Below, in pieces: positions 7,342 to 17,864 of a stretch of DNA of 64,000 nt; the stretch's first letter is position 1; each line of letters opens with the position of its first letter. The stretch covers positions 1-64,000 of the forward strand of contig MTND01000005.1 of assembly GCA_002010305.1 (NCBI GenBank), written 5' to 3'. The notes beneath the pieces are model-generated. The model did no database searches. It had not been told where the DNA came from and was given only the letters and a program-made list of their open reading frames with translations. A program made the translations under genes and the position numbers. This DNA comes from Archaeoglobi archaeon JdFR-42 (lineage in GTDB: Archaea > Halobacteriota > Archaeoglobi > Archaeoglobales > JdFR-42).

Positions 7342-10300
7342 ATGAACACTACCCTCGACCAGTTTCTTAATTTTGAAGTAGAAAATGGCGATATCGCTCT
7401 TGATGATGAAATAGATGTATATCATAGTTCTCTTTTAGAGGAACTTGAACGAGCTTACAAAATAGCTGAAAAAGCCAGGTCAAAAGGCTATGATCCTATC
7501 CCGGAAGTTGAAATCAAATTTGCATCTGACATGGCGGAACGTGTGGAGAGTCTTTTGGGAATAGATGGAATAGCAAGGCGAATTAAGGAGTTAGAAGAAA
7601 AAGGTCTCTCAAGAGAAGAAATGGTCTTTGTTATTTCCAGCGAACTTGCAAGTGGAAAACTTGGATCGTTCTCTTCTAGTCTGGATATACTAGATGCTGC
7701 TGTGAGGGCATCTGTCGCAATACTCACCGAAGGGGTGGTAGCCGCCCCAATAGAAGGTATTGCAAGAGTGGATCTTGGAATAAACTTTGATGGAAGTAAT
7801 TATCTTAAAATCTATTACGCGGGCCCAATACGAAGTGCCGGTGGAACTGCTCAAGTTATTTCTATACTGGTAGGTGATTTTGTCAGAAGGACTCATGGAA
7901 TAGGACGGTATCAACCTACAGAAGAAGAAATAAACAGATATATTGAAGAGATAAATCTTTACAAAAAAGTTGCCAACCTCCAGTACCTGCCTTCAGAAGA
8001 AGAGATCAGACTAATAGTTTCGAACTGTCCGATCTGCATTGAGGGTGAGCCTACAGAAGAGGAAGAAGTTTCAGGCTATAGAAACCTCCCTCGTGTTGAA
8101 ACTAACAGAGTAAGAGGGGGTATGGCTCTTGTTATAGCAGAAGGAATAGCTTTAAAAGCCCCAAAACTTAAAAAATTCGTTGATAAGTTGAAATTGAGTG
8201 GATGGGAATGGTTGGATGGGTTGATAAAGGGATCTTCAAGTGATGGTGATTCTGTAAATTCTGTAGCACCGAAGGAGAAATTTTTGAGAGATCTCATAGC
8301 CGGAAGACCTGTTTTCAGTCACCCATCATCTCCAGGAGGGTTCAGGCTCAGATACGGGAGGGCAAGGAATTCAGGTCTTGCAACTGTTGGACTAAATCCA
8401 GCTTCTATGGTCATTCTAGATGAGTTCATAGCAGTCGGAACACAGCTTAAGATTGAGAGACCAGGAAAAGCTGGAGGAGTTGTTCCTGTTACATCCATCG
8501 AAGGACCAACAGTCCGTCTGAAAAGTGGAGACGTTATTAGGGTGGATACTTTTGAAGAGGCCCTCAGAATAAAAGAAAAAGTGGATATAATACTGGATGT
8601 GGGAGAAATTCTAATCAACATAGGGGATTTTGTAGAAAACAACCATCCACTGTTACCCTCATCATATGTATATGAATGGTGGATTCAGGAAGCTAGGCGA
8701 AAGGGCATAAAGGGAGATTTTTTATCCATCGACGAGGATACAGCCTTGTATCTGAGCGAAAAGTATGGAGTTCCTGTCCATCCTGAATATGATTACCTAT
8801 GGCATGATATTTCTCCCGAGGACATCAGGATATTGAGAGAAACTGTACGGAAAGGAAAGATCCATGAAGATATGCTTTTCGTGGAGAATGCATCTCAAGT
8901 AAAGAATATCCTTGAGACAATTTTGTTGCCCCATGAAGTTAGAGGTAAGGATCTTGTAATAAAACAGTGGAAAATTTTTCTCAGATGTCTGGGTCTTAAC
9001 GAAAAACTTGAAAATATCGCAGAGATTCGAGAGGATTTTTCTAATACTCTTGAGTTGGTACAGCAGTTAAGCGGTCTTATTATCAGACCAAGGGCTCTTA
9101 CGAGAATCGGAGCAAGAATGGGTCGCCCTGAAAAATCAAAGGGTAGAGAGATGAGACCACCACCTCATGTTCTGTTTCCTGTTGGAGAAGCAGGTGGTAA
9201 AACTAGGTCGGTTATAGAAGCTGCCAACTATCTTTCTGGGATGAATGCAAAAACAGGAGTAATAGAGGTGGATCTCCCTATAAGGAAATGCGTTGAGTGT
9301 GGGAGTATCACCTTCAAACCCCTGTGTGAATGTGGAAGCAGGACTGTTTTTGTGTATCAATGTCCAAAATGCAATATAACATCTCAAACGGAAACCTGTC
9401 CCAAATGTTCAGGGAAAGCCAATGGATACAGAAAGCAGAAGATTGATTTCAAATCCTACTACCAAGGAGCCTTAGAAAGACTCAATGTGAGAGAGACCTA
9501 TTCTGTTTTAAAAGGCGTAAAAGGGCTTACCAGTAAAAATAGAGTACCAGAACCTATAGAAAAAGGGATACTGAGAGCGAGAAACGGGGTATACGTATTC
9601 AAAGATGGTACCGTAAGGTATGACATGACAGATCTACCCTTGACTCATTTCAAACCAGGTGAAATAGGCCTCAGTATTGAAAAAGCAAAGTTACTGGGAT
9701 ATGAAAAAGATAAAGATGGAAAAGTGCTGAAAGATCCTAACCAAGTTGTGGAGCTCAAACCCCAAGATGTAATAATATCAAAAAAAGCGGGAGAATACCT
9801 CCTTAAAGTGGCCAACTTTGTGGATGAACTTTTGATGAAGTTTTATGAAGAAGAACCGTATTACAAAGTTAAAGAACTGGATGATCTGATAGGTCAGCTT
9901 GTTATAGGTCTCGCACCTCATACATCAGCCGGTGTCCTTGGAAGAATAATTGGCTTTGCTGATGTGAATGCTTCGTATGCCCATCCCTATTTTCATGCAG
10001 CCAAACGGAGAAATTGTGATGGGGATGAGGATTGCGTTATGCTTTTGATGGATGGTCTACTTAACTTTTCTCGTCAGTTCCTCCCAGAAAAGAGAGGTGG
10101 CAGAATGGATGCCCCCCTTGTTCTCACCACTATTCTGGACCCAAAAGAGGTAGATAAAGAAGTCCATAACATGGATGTTGTTTCTGTGTATCCTCTTGAG
10201 TTCTATGAATCCACTCTGGATTTTGAAAATCCAAAGAATTTTGATAGTGTGATTGAGAGAGTAGAAAACAGGTTAAAAAGCAAGAAAAGGTTTTACGGAC

Positions 10301-10767
10301 TTAGCTACACCCATGAAACTGATGACATATCTTCCGGGCCGGTGGAGAGCAGGTACAAATCTCTGGGACCCATGGTGGAAAAAATGAAATCCCAGCTAAT
10401 ACTAGCTGAAAAAATCCGAGCTGTTAATGAGAAGGATGTTGCAGAAAGAGTCATCAACACTCATTTCCTCCCCGATTTGATCGGTAATTTAAGAGCTTTT
10501 TCCAGACAGAAATTCAGGTGTGTGGACTGCAATGCCAAATACAGGAGGATTCCATTACAAGGGAAATGCCTGAAATGTGGAGGGAACTTGACATTGACTG
10601 TTCATTACGGCACTATAACGAAATATCTGGAAATCTCAAAAGAAGTCAGTGAAAAATATAGTGTTAACGACTATACAAGGCAGAGGATCAATTTAATAGA
10701 TCTGGAAATCCGCTCTCTCTTTGAGAATGAAAAGTCAAAACAGATTCGTATAAGCGACTTTTTTTAA
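7342..10767 (+). CDS. polC: DNA polymerase D large subunit (DP2)
   Basis: The 1141-residue catalytic subunit of the euryarchaeal replicative polymerase PolD. The double-psi beta-barrel catalytic motif NCDGDEDCVMLLMDGLLN lies near residue 893 with its Asp residues intact. Zinc-finger Cys pairs occur at CVECGSITFKPLCECGS, CPKCNITSQTETCPKCSG and near the C-terminus (CVDCNAKY...CLKCGG). The protein ends QIRISDFF, a textbook PCNA-interacting peptide (Q-x2-I-x2-FF). No intein is present although this gene often carries one. The small subunit DP1 is not in the window. Confidence 0.97.
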   Translation: MNTTLDQFLNFEVENGDIALDDEIDVYHSSLLEELERAYKIAEKARSKGYDPIPEVEIKFASDMAERVESLLGIDGIARRIKELEEKGLSREEMVFVISSELASGKLGSFSSSLDILDAAVRASVAILTEGVVAAPIEGIARVDLGINFDGSNYLKIYYAGPIRSAGGTAQVISILVGDFVRRTHGIGRYQPTEEEINRYIEEINLYKKVANLQYLPSEEEIRLIVSNCPICIEGEPTEEEEVSGYRNLPRVETNRVRGGMALVIAEGIALKAPKLKKFVDKLKLSGWEWLDGLIKGSSSDGDSVNSVAPKEKFLRDLIAGRPVFSHPSSPGGFRLRYGRARNSGLATVGLNPASMVILDEFIAVGTQLKIERPGKAGGVVPVTSIEGPTVRLKSGDVIRVDTFEEALRIKEKVDIILDVGEILINIGDFVENNHPLLPSSYVYEWWIQEARRKGIKGDFLSIDEDTALYLSEKYGVPVHPEYDYLWHDISPEDIRILRETVRKGKIHEDMLFVENASQVKNILETILLPHEVRGKDLVIKQWKIFLRCLGLNEKLENIAEIREDFSNTLELVQQLSGLIIRPRALTRIGARMGRPEKSKGREMRPPPHVLFPVGEAGGKTRSVIEAANYLSGMNAKTGVIEVDLPIRKCVECGSITFKPLCECGSRTVFVYQCPKCNITSQTETCPKCSGKANGYRKQKIDFKSYYQGALERLNVRETYSVLKGVKGLTSKNRVPEPIEKGILRARNGVYVFKDGTVRYDMTDLPLTHFKPGEIGLSIEKAKLLGYEKDKDGKVLKDPNQVVELKPQDVIISKKAGEYLLKVANFVDELLMKFYEEEPYYKVKELDDLIGQLVIGLAPHTSAGVLGRIIGFADVNASYAHPYFHAAKRRNCDGDEDCVMLLMDGLLNFSRQFLPEKRGGRMDAPLVLTTILDPKEVDKEVHNMDVVSVYPLEFYESTLDFENPKNFDSVIERVENRLKSKKRFYGLSYTHETDDISSGPVESRYKSLGPMVEKMKSQLILAEKIRAVNEKDVAERVINTHFLPDLIGNLRAFSRQKFRCVDCNAKYRRIPLQGKCLKCGGNLTLTVHYGTITKYLEISKEVSEKYSVNDYTRQRINLIDLEIRSLFENEKSKQIRISDFF

Positions 10768-10891
10768 AATAATTCAGCAAGTAACATCGAACTACATGAG
10801 AGATGAAATTTACGAAAAGGATCAAATCGAATGAGGCTCAGTAGTATATAACTCATCTGTTTTGCCTATATAATCAGATGGGAATATAATT

Positions 10892-10931
10892 TTTGTAAAT
10901 AGGATTTACAAATTGTCAACATAAGTTAACA
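10892..10931. repeat. Dispersed double-palindrome element, copy 1
   Basis: TTTGTAAAT-AGG-ATTTACAAA (10892-10912) is followed directly by TTGTCAAC-ATAA-GTTAACA (from 10913). It is the same two-part design as the copies at 23262, 39625 and 40808. It lies in the gap between the polymerase D gene and the convergent enoyl-CoA hydratase gene, just past the 3' end of the latter. Confidence 0.65.
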
Positions 10932-10955
10932 TAAAATAAGAGAGGATTGAAGATG

Positions 10956-11717
10956 CTATTTCCCTTTCCACACTGGATCTCGCTTTTCTAGGAATGCTGT
11001 TAACCCCTCTACAGAATCCTCCGTCTGTATGAGCCGATTCAGATAGATGGTGTTAACGATCTCCATTACTTCATCAATGGGCATTGAAATACTCTCTTGC
11101 AGGGCTTTTTTGGTGAGTTTAAGAGCTATTGGACTCTTTTTGGTGAGATTTTCAGCAAATTCCTTGACTTTTTCCTCAAACTCATCTTCAGAATACACAT
11201 GATTCACAAGACCTATATTCATGGCTGTCTTGGCATCTATGGCATCTCCTGTAAGTATCAACTCAAAAGCTTTCTTCACTCCTATCATCCGTGGTAGAAG
11301 AGAAATGGCTATAGGTGGATAATGTCCCAGTAAGATCTCTGGCTGACCGAATTTAGCTTTTTCTGAAGCAAGGATCATATCACAGGCAAGAGGGACCTCA
11401 CAGCCTCCACCCAGAGCATAACCTCGTACGGCTGCAATGGTGATCTTATCGCTTTTAACAATGGCCTTTACCAACTCTGAAAATGTAGAGATTAACTCTG
11501 GAGCTTTATCGGGAAAATGCTCTTTTATTTCTGCACCGGCGGAAAAATGCTTTCCTTTTGCTGAAATAACAGTCACTATAACTTGACTCTCTTCAATCTC
11601 TTTTAGAGCATGTATCATCTCTTTCATGGTTTTCAGGTCAAGTATATTCAGGGGTGGTCGATTAATATATATCCATGCCACTTTTTCCTGTAATTCTATC
11701 TCAACATTTTCATACAT
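10956..11717 (-). CDS. Enoyl-CoA hydratase/isomerase family, possibly dienoyl-CoA hydratase
   Basis: 253-residue crotonase-fold protein. FSAGAEIKEHF and GYALGGGCEVPLACD form the oxyanion hole. Both hydratase Glu residues are kept (GGGCE and FGQPEILLG). The stretch GAEIKEHFPDKAPE recalls cyclohexa-1,5-diene-1-carbonyl-CoA hydratase (Dch) of anaerobic benzoyl-CoA degradation, from memory only. With the acyl-CoA ligase tail at the left edge this hints at aromatic acid catabolism, but ordinary short-chain enoyl-CoA hydratase remains possible. It is preceded by its own promoter and is probably monocistronic. Confidence 0.8.
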   Translation of the reverse strand: MYENVEIELQEKVAWIYINRPPLNILDLKTMKEMIHALKEIEESQVIVTVISAKGKHFSAGAEIKEHFPDKAPELISTFSELVKAIVKSDKITIAAVRGYALGGGCEVPLACDMILASEKAKFGQPEILLGHYPPIAISLLPRMIGVKKAFELILTGDAIDAKTAMNIGLVNHVYSEDEFEEKVKEFAENLTKKSPIALKLTKKALQESISMPIDEVMEIVNTIYLNRLIQTEDSVEGLTAFLEKRDPVWKGK

Positions 11718-11851
11718 TCAATCACCTCATTGTTCTGCTATTCGGCTACATCTCACATAAACTTATCTTTTTATCAAGTATGATGAAAGCAAGAATGGTT
11801 TCCAGTTTACATAGCTATCAATAGTGACATGGTATTAATCATCTGAGTAAA

Positions 11852-13693
11852 TTATCTGAACTTAGGTCTCTTGGAGAGGTAAACAGGTAGAGGAAGGGGT
11901 CGATAGGGTTTACCCTCTATATCTCTCTTTACCATTTTGAGGAGATCTTCTACAGCCACTGTAATTTTTTTCTGATGCTTGAGAGTACTTTCAGATCTCA
12001 CAGTTACTGTAACTGTGCCATCTCTCTCCTCTTCGTCTCCCACAACCACTACATAAGGGATCCACTCCATACCCGCTTCTCTTATTTTCTTCCCTAAAGT
12101 CTCATTTCTGTCATCAATGTCTGCTCTCACTCCTTTCAGCATTTCAAGAACTTGTTCAGCATAAGGTATGTGTCGTTCAGAAACAGGGATTATCCTTACT
12201 TGAGTTGGAGAGAGCCATACAGGTAGTTGGGGTAAATGCCCCTTTTCCTTGTCCAGGTGTGCTTTTTCGAGCAAAGCATACATGCATCGTTCGATGGCCC
12301 CACTTAAGGAGCAATGGAGGATGACTGGTCTTTTATGTTCTCCACTCTCGTCTACATAAGAGATATCGTACCTCTCTGCGTTTTCCACATCTATCTGGAC
12401 TGTTGAAAGAGCACTTGCTTTATTGAGAGAGTCTATAAAATTGAACTCAAATTTTAAAACGAAATAAAAAAACCGGTCGTCCCACATTTCAATGAGCACA
12501 GGTTTATTAAGGACACTGACAAGAGAATTGATAAAATCTTTATTCTCTTCATAAAATTCTCTGGTCATTCTAATAGCTACTTCATAGGATTCAGAGGGGA
12601 TGCCAATACCTTCCAGAACTTCAACGCTCAACTTGTATTGTTTCGTAAACTCTTCCATGGCGTCTTTCATGTCTTTGCAGATGGTGTGCATATCTGGCAT
12701 CGTAAAAGCTCTCAATCTCCTCAGGCCTACCAGCTCACCCCTCTGCTCTTTCCTGAAGCTATATTTAGTAAGCTCGACCATTTTTAGTGGAAGAGCCCGG
12801 TAAGTAAGAATCATATCGTGGGTCATGAGGAACTGCCCAAAACATGCTGCAAATCGGAGGAACAGTTTTCTCTTACCATCCATCGTATATTGTCTTGCCG
12901 GAAATCTGTCCAGATATCTCTTCAGAGTCTCGTGTTCTTGACTGTACATGATGGGAGTTTCAACTTCCATAGCCCCATGAGAGATACATGCATCTATAAC
13001 ATACTGTTCCAGTAAACTTTTGATAAGCCGGCCCTTGGGATAATATCGCATATTTCCAGGATCAGACGCTTCCTCGTAATCCACTAATTCCAGCTTTTGC
13101 ATTGACTCAACATGAGGAGGAACCCTATCCACTTTTCTTGATTTAGATATTTCATAATCAGTGAATTTTTTCAGATTTTCAAAATCTTTGAAATCAAAAT
13201 CTTCTATTCTGGTGAGAATTCCTTCAGGGGTCAGAATATACCAGTGAGATACAGCCTTTTTTTCTGCCTGAAGAGCTTTAGATTCCATAGAAGTTTTTAT
13301 CGTTTTTGACAGCTCAGATAGGGGATGTCCCTTACATGCAATGTTGAAAGATTTGTACCATCCAAAAGGTGCTCTATGGACCTCAGTTGGAATTTCCTCC
13401 TCCATCTTTTTCAGAAGAGCAACTGCAACGTCAGGATGGGCTAGATTGGAACTTAAATGAGCATACGGATAAAGCAGTATCCGTTCTGCACTCACTTGCC
13501 TCGCCACGTCTATGATCTCTTGGATTGCTTTTTCTATAACTCCTTGATCATCATTCTCTTCAACGGCAATAAACACAACGAGAACCTCTTCAAGGGCTTT
13601 ATGCTTCATAGAGTCATCAATGTTTTCAGCGAATTTTGTCTTCTTTTTTGCTTCATACTCCATTCGGTCAGCATGAATCAGGAGTAAACGCAT
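11852..13693 (-). CDS. thrS: Threonyl-tRNA synthetase, archaeal type
   Basis: Charges tRNA-Thr. 613 residues from [10 protein letters not shown] (start 13693); the open frame runs 21 codons further upstream without family similarity. The N-terminal 140 residues are the archaeal D-aminoacyl-tRNA-deacylase-like editing domain that removes mischarged Ser. The class II catalytic core follows ([50 protein letters not shown] split over motif 2), then [17 protein letters not shown] of motif 3 and the anticodon-binding domain ([13 protein letters not shown]...). Confidence 0.95.
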   Translation of the reverse strand: MRLLLIHADRMEYEAKKKTKFAENIDDSMKHKALEEVLVVFIAVEENDDQGVIEKAIQEIIDVARQVSAERILLYPYAHLSSNLAHPDVAVALLKKMEEEIPTEVHRAPFGWYKSFNIACKGHPLSELSKTIKTSMESKALQAEKKAVSHWYILTPEGILTRIEDFDFKDFENLKKFTDYEISKSRKVDRVPPHVESMQKLELVDYEEASDPGNMRYYPKGRLIKSLLEQYVIDACISHGAMEVETPIMYSQEHETLKRYLDRFPARQYTMDGKRKLFLRFAACFGQFLMTHDMILTYRALPLKMVELTKYSFRKEQRGELVGLRRLRAFTMPDMHTICKDMKDAMEEFTKQYKLSVEVLEGIGIPSESYEVAIRMTREFYEENKDFINSLVSVLNKPVLIEMWDDRFFYFVLKFEFNFIDSLNKASALSTVQIDVENAERYDISYVDESGEHKRPVILHCSLSGAIERCMYALLEKAHLDKEKGHLPQLPVWLSPTQVRIIPVSERHIPYAEQVLEMLKGVRADIDDRNETLGKKIREAGMEWIPYVVVVGDEEERDGTVTVTVRSESTLKHQKKITVAVEDLLKMVKRDIEGKPYRPLPLPVYLSKRPKFR

Positions 13694-13822
13694 GGAATTT
13701 CGGTGTTCGTACCACAAGATAAAGTTTACTATAGAATTCCATAGGGGGTTCCACAATCCGGAGTCTTGACCAGTACAAAAAATTAAAAAATCTCTGGATG
13801 GTGTTTCAGGTTCTATGTGAAT

Positions 13823-15463
13823 CTATCTAAAAACAGCTCCCTTGTCAGCAGAAGTAACGAGCTTCGCATATCGTGCAAGATATCCTTTTACTTCCCTTTG
13901 TGGAGGAGACCACCGCTCTTTCCTCTCTCTCAATTCTACTTCATCTACCTTTACATTGATTGATCTGGCAGGGATGTCTATGGAGATCACGTCACCATCT
14001 TCAATAAGGGCTATAACTCCTCCTTCCATCGCTTCTGGAGATACATGGCCGATACACGGTCCCCTTGTTGCTCCAGAGAATCTTCCGTCTGTAATCAAAG
14101 CTACCTTCTGATATCCCATCCCCACGAGGGCTGAAGTAGGTGACAGCATTTCAGGCATACCAGGTGCACCTTTTGGACCTACATACCTGATGATAACTAT
14201 CTCTCCTTCTTCAATTTCTTGGTTGAATATAGCATTCACAGCCCCCTCTTCGGAATCAAATAACCTTGCAGCTCCTTCGAATCTCAGCATGCCCTTATCA
14301 ACTGCACCACTCTTGACTACAGCTCCTTTTTCAGCCAGATTCCCGAAGAGGATGGCAATACCTCCTTTAGGATGAATAGGGTTAGAAATAGGTCTGATCA
14401 GACTGCCAGTTATAGTGGCATATTTTGCAATATCGTAAAGTTTTTTACCAGAAATTGTCATCTCGTTGGAAAACAGTTTTTTAGCTTGTTTGATTACAGC
14501 AGGAATACCTCCCGCCTCATGAAGGTCTTTCATTGTGAAAGTACTGGCTGGATCAAGAGAGATGAGATGTGGAGTTTTTTCACTTATTTCATCAAATAGT
14601 GTTAGGGGAATCTCGATATCAGCCTCTTTAGCGATCGCAGGTATATGGAGGACGGTATTGGTAGAACCTCCGATCAGCATGTCCATGGTTATGGCATTTC
14701 TGAAAGATTTCTCCGTTATGATTGATGAAGGGTTTATACCCTCTTTGACAAGTTCAACTACTCTCTTCCCACTCTCTTTGGCGATTCTCAATTTCTGGGC
14801 AGAAGCACATGGAGACGTTGCACAGTAAGGCAGAGACAAACCAAGGGTCTCTGTTAAGCATGCCATGGTATTTGCTGTGTAAAGTCCCTGACAGCTACCA
14901 CAGCCAGGAGCACACAGATTTTCATAATCTTTAAGCTCCTTTTCGTCGATTGTCCCTGCCTTATATCTTCCTACGGCCTCGAATCCTGCTGACAGGGTAA
15001 TGGTCTCTCCCATATACTTTTCGGGGATCATAGGACCTCCAGTAACTACCACGGAAGGGATGTCAAGACGTAATGCAGCCATCAACATGCCTGGGACGAT
15101 TTTGTCACATGAGCCAACGAGAACGAGGCCATCAAACTGGTGAGCTTCGACCATAACCTCTATTGAGTCTGCAATTAGCTCCCGGGATGCAAGAGGATAT
15201 CTCATTCCGCCATGTCCCATGGCTATCCCATCGCAAATACCAATCACACCAAATTCAAAAGGGACTCCTCCTCCTATATACACCCCATATTTTACAAATT
15301 CCGTAATTTTTCGCAAAGCCATGTGTCCAGGTATAATGGTGTTGTATGAATTAGCAATTCCAATAAATGGCCTGTCTATTTCGTCATCTGTTACTCCAAG
15401 AGCTTTCAATAGAGCTCTACTGGGTAACCTTTCCAACCCTTTTTTTACAATATCACTTCTCAT
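13823..15463 (-). CDS. ilvD: Dihydroxy-acid dehydratase
   Basis: Fe-S enzyme of valine, leucine and isoleucine synthesis that turns 2,3-dihydroxy acids into 2-oxo acids. About 546 residues, full length. Cluster Cys residues are seen in [10 protein letters not shown] and [25 protein letters not shown] and the C-terminal [20 protein letters not shown] block are diagnostic. Start is ATG 15463 or the ATG just before it at 15466. It stands alone; ilvB and ilvC are not in the window. LeuC/LeuD-type genes occur at 53.6 kb. Confidence 0.96.
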   Translation of the reverse strand: MRSDIVKKGLERLPSRALLKALGVTDDEIDRPFIGIANSYNTIIPGHMALRKITEFVKYGVYIGGGVPFEFGVIGICDGIAMGHGGMRYPLASRELIADSIEVMVEAHQFDGLVLVGSCDKIVPGMLMAALRLDIPSVVVTGGPMIPEKYMGETITLSAGFEAVGRYKAGTIDEKELKDYENLCAPGCGSCQGLYTANTMACLTETLGLSLPYCATSPCASAQKLRIAKESGKRVVELVKEGINPSSIITEKSFRNAITMDMLIGGSTNTVLHIPAIAKEADIEIPLTLFDEISEKTPHLISLDPASTFTMKDLHEAGGIPAVIKQAKKLFSNEMTISGKKLYDIAKYATITGSLIRPISNPIHPKGGIAILFGNLAEKGAVVKSGAVDKGMLRFEGAARLFDSEEGAVNAIFNQEIEEGEIVIIRYVGPKGAPGMPEMLSPTSALVGMGYQKVALITDGRFSGATRGPCIGHVSPEAMEGGVIALIEDGDVISIDIPARSINVKVDEVELRERKERWSPPQREVKGYLARYAKLVTSADKGAVFR

Positions 15464-15546
15464 CACAAGGTGTTTCTTCAGGCGTATTAAAAAACTTAGC
15501 GATTTCTCAGATGGGTGGTAAAGTTTTTTAGGGAGATTTGTGAGTA

Positions 15547-16566
15547 ATGAAACTGAGAATTATGAAGCTTAAAGAAATATCCAAATTTGCTTCTGTAGTA
15601 AGGCGAGTTGTTCCAAATCTGCCTGAGGAAGCTGAGGTGATAGATCCCACAATTAAAAAACCTGAAATTGGGGATCTGGTGGTTGGCCGGATTAAAGATC
15701 TTGGCTTTCACGTAGAAATGGAGAATCCACAGGGAAGAAACAGGAGGTTGTACTCTGGAGATATTTGTGTGTTTGCTCTCGGCAACAGATATGCCACTGC
15801 TGAATATGAAGGGATGGTTCCAAAAAGGATGCCAGAAGTCCTTCACATTTTGAACTATGGTGGATGCTGTGGTGTTGTGACAGATAAAAATATAACCATT
15901 CCCGAACCCACTACTGTGGAAGTGTTAGGATATCTGGGAGTAGAGGGGGAAATCCTCAATACTAAGAATTTCAGCATGGAATATGGAGAACAGAAAGAAC
16001 CTATGACCATTCTTGTTGTTGGAACTGATATGGACGCGGGAAAAACCACAACAGCTTCGAGCATCATTCGTGCTCTCACTTATATGGGATATCATGTAGA
16101 AGGTGGAAAGATTACTGGAGTTGGGCGAATGCGAGACACTCTGGCTATGAAAGATGCTGGGGCTAAAAAAATTTTTGATTTCGTAGATGCAGGATATCCG
16201 TCAACTTATCTGATTTCAGAAGAGGAGTTGATTCATATTTTTGATCTGATTTATTCCAATTGTGAAAGTGACTTTTTTGTGGTGGAATTCGCAGACAGTA
16301 TTCTTCAAAGAGAGACCAACATGTTATTGAGATCTGAAGTGATGAAAAAGGTCGACATGGTGATTTTGAGCGCTTCGTGTACTTTTTCGGCCATCGGTGC
16401 TTTAAAATACCTGAAGGAGGAGTTGAATATCGAAGTAAATGCCATTTCTGGGCCATTTTCCAATTCTAGTTTGAGTGTCAGAGAGTTTGTAGAATACATG
16501 GGAGATGAAATTGCTGTTTTCAATGCTTTAGAGAGACATGAAGATCTTGCAAGGATTTTGGTATGA
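15547..16566 (+). CDS. P-loop NTPase of unknown function
   Basis: 339 residues. The first 145 residues form a separate domain of unknown role with a [10 protein letters not shown] turn. The second half starts with a Walker A motif [13 protein letters not shown] (about residues 159-171), like dethiobiotin synthetase and CobB/MinD relatives, then [11 protein letters not shown] and FFVVEFADS as a probable Walker B region. The stop overlaps the start of the HD phosphohydrolase by four bases (ATGA), so the two are co-translated and may act together. DUF1611-type proteins have a comparable P-loop, but I cannot assign a substrate. Confidence 0.7.
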   Translation: MKLRIMKLKEISKFASVVRRVVPNLPEEAEVIDPTIKKPEIGDLVVGRIKDLGFHVEMENPQGRNRRLYSGDICVFALGNRYATAEYEGMVPKRMPEVLHILNYGGCCGVVTDKNITIPEPTTVEVLGYLGVEGEILNTKNFSMEYGEQKEPMTILVVGTDMDAGKTTTASSIIRALTYMGYHVEGGKITGVGRMRDTLAMKDAGAKKIFDFVDAGYPSTYLISEEELIHIFDLIYSNCESDFFVVEFADSILQRETNMLLRSEVMKKVDMVILSASCTFSAIGALKYLKEELNIEVNAISGPFSNSSLSVREFVEYMGDEIAVFNALERHEDLARILV

Positions 16567-17762
16567 ATAACAGGAAACTGATCAGGGACCCTGTCCATGG
16601 ATATCTTGAGCTTAACGAGTTCACAGTATCCTTGCTCGATTCCCCCCCAGTTCAGCGACTCAGACGGATAAAACAGCTTGGTTTTTCCAATCTGGTTTAT
16701 CCTGGAGCCAATCATACCAGGTTTGAACATAGCTTGGGGGTTATGTACCTTGCCTCATTGCTTGCAGAGAAACTGGATGATGAGAAAATGGTTGATGAGA
16801 TTAGAGCGGCCTCTCTTCTCCATGATGTGGGACATCCACCTTTCTCTCATGTATCTGAGGGACTTCTAAAGAGATTTCTTGGGAAGAAACATGAAGAGTT
16901 AACTCTGGCCATCAAGAAAACACCGGTTAAGGATGTCCTTCAGGCTCATGGAGTTCGGGCAAATAAGGTTATTAAGCATATAGTGGGAGAGTCGAAAGTA
17001 GGGGTGATACATGGAGATCTTGATGTGGACAGAATGGACTACCTAGTAAGGGACTCTTATTATACCGGAGTTGCCTATGGTCTTTTTGACCATTTAAGGC
17101 TGATTAAAAAAATGAGATTTATGGGCCATGAAATTGTTTTAGAGCATGAAGGAATTAAGGCAGCAGAATCCATGCTTGTTTCGAGATTCTTTATGTATCC
17201 TACGGTGTATTTCCACCACGTCTCAAGGATAGCCAGAAAGATGTATGAGAGGGCTATGAAATTCTGCATAGTTGAAAGAGATTTTGACCCATATCTCCTG
17301 CTGAGCATGGATGATAGTGATGTTATGGTATATCTAAGACATCAGGAAGGTTTTCCAGGAGAAATAGCCAGAATGCTGGATGAGCGAAGATTGTATAAAA
17401 GGGCTCTGTATGTAGGCCCTGAGAGGGTTGATATAAGCTGGTGTCAGAAGCAGGATCCAGAAAAACTCGAGGAAGAGATTGCTGAAATGGCAGGAGTGGA
17501 TGTTGACAAGGTGATAGTTGATATACCACCTGTGGAGCGTGTGAGGGAGCTTGAGGCAAAAGTTATAACGTCTGAAGGAGTGAAAAAACTTGAAAATGTA
17601 TCAGGGATTGTGAATCAGCTTAAAGCTTTCGAGATTGAAAACTGGAAGCTTGGAGTTTACTCTCCTAAGGAAATTGTTGAAGTGGTAGGGAAAGCTTCAA
17701 TAAAATCTTTTAACGTAGAAAAAAGGAAAAAACAGTACAGGCTTGATGAAGTGATTATTTGA
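16563..17762 (+). CDS. HD-superfamily phosphohydrolase
   Basis: 399 residues. The N-terminus DPVHGYLELNE and the QRLRRIKQLGFSNLVYPGANHTRFEHSLG region identify the dNTPase-like HD family (COG1078). Metal ligands are H and D in FEHSLG, LLHDVGHPPFSH and the later DVDRMDYLVRDS. Family members hydrolyse dNTPs or other nucleotides. The C-terminal 100 residues are variable. It overlaps the upstream P-loop gene by ATGA. Confidence 0.88.
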   Translation: MNNRKLIRDPVHGYLELNEFTVSLLDSPPVQRLRRIKQLGFSNLVYPGANHTRFEHSLGVMYLASLLAEKLDDEKMVDEIRAASLLHDVGHPPFSHVSEGLLKRFLGKKHEELTLAIKKTPVKDVLQAHGVRANKVIKHIVGESKVGVIHGDLDVDRMDYLVRDSYYTGVAYGLFDHLRLIKKMRFMGHEIVLEHEGIKAAESMLVSRFFMYPTVYFHHVSRIARKMYERAMKFCIVERDFDPYLLLSMDDSDVMVYLRHQEGFPGEIARMLDERRLYKRALYVGPERVDISWCQKQDPEKLEEEIAEMAGVDVDKVIVDIPPVERVRELEAKVITSEGVKKLENVSGIVNQLKAFEIENWKLGVYSPKEIVEVVGKASIKSFNVEKRKKQYRLDEVII

Positions 17763-17864
17763 GGATTTTCAGCTAAAGGATATAGGAAATAAGCGAAATA
17801 ACATAAAATAACATAAAATAGAAATACAATATACTTTAGTAAATATGCAAAGGATGGTGATAGC

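Noticed and set aside
7342-10767. Intein in the PolD large subunit
   Set aside because: The protein has normal length, and the catalytic motif is uninterrupted.
17790-17825. Direct repeats ATAACATAAA as a regulatory site
   Set aside because: Only two copies in very AT-rich DNA; chance is a good explanation.
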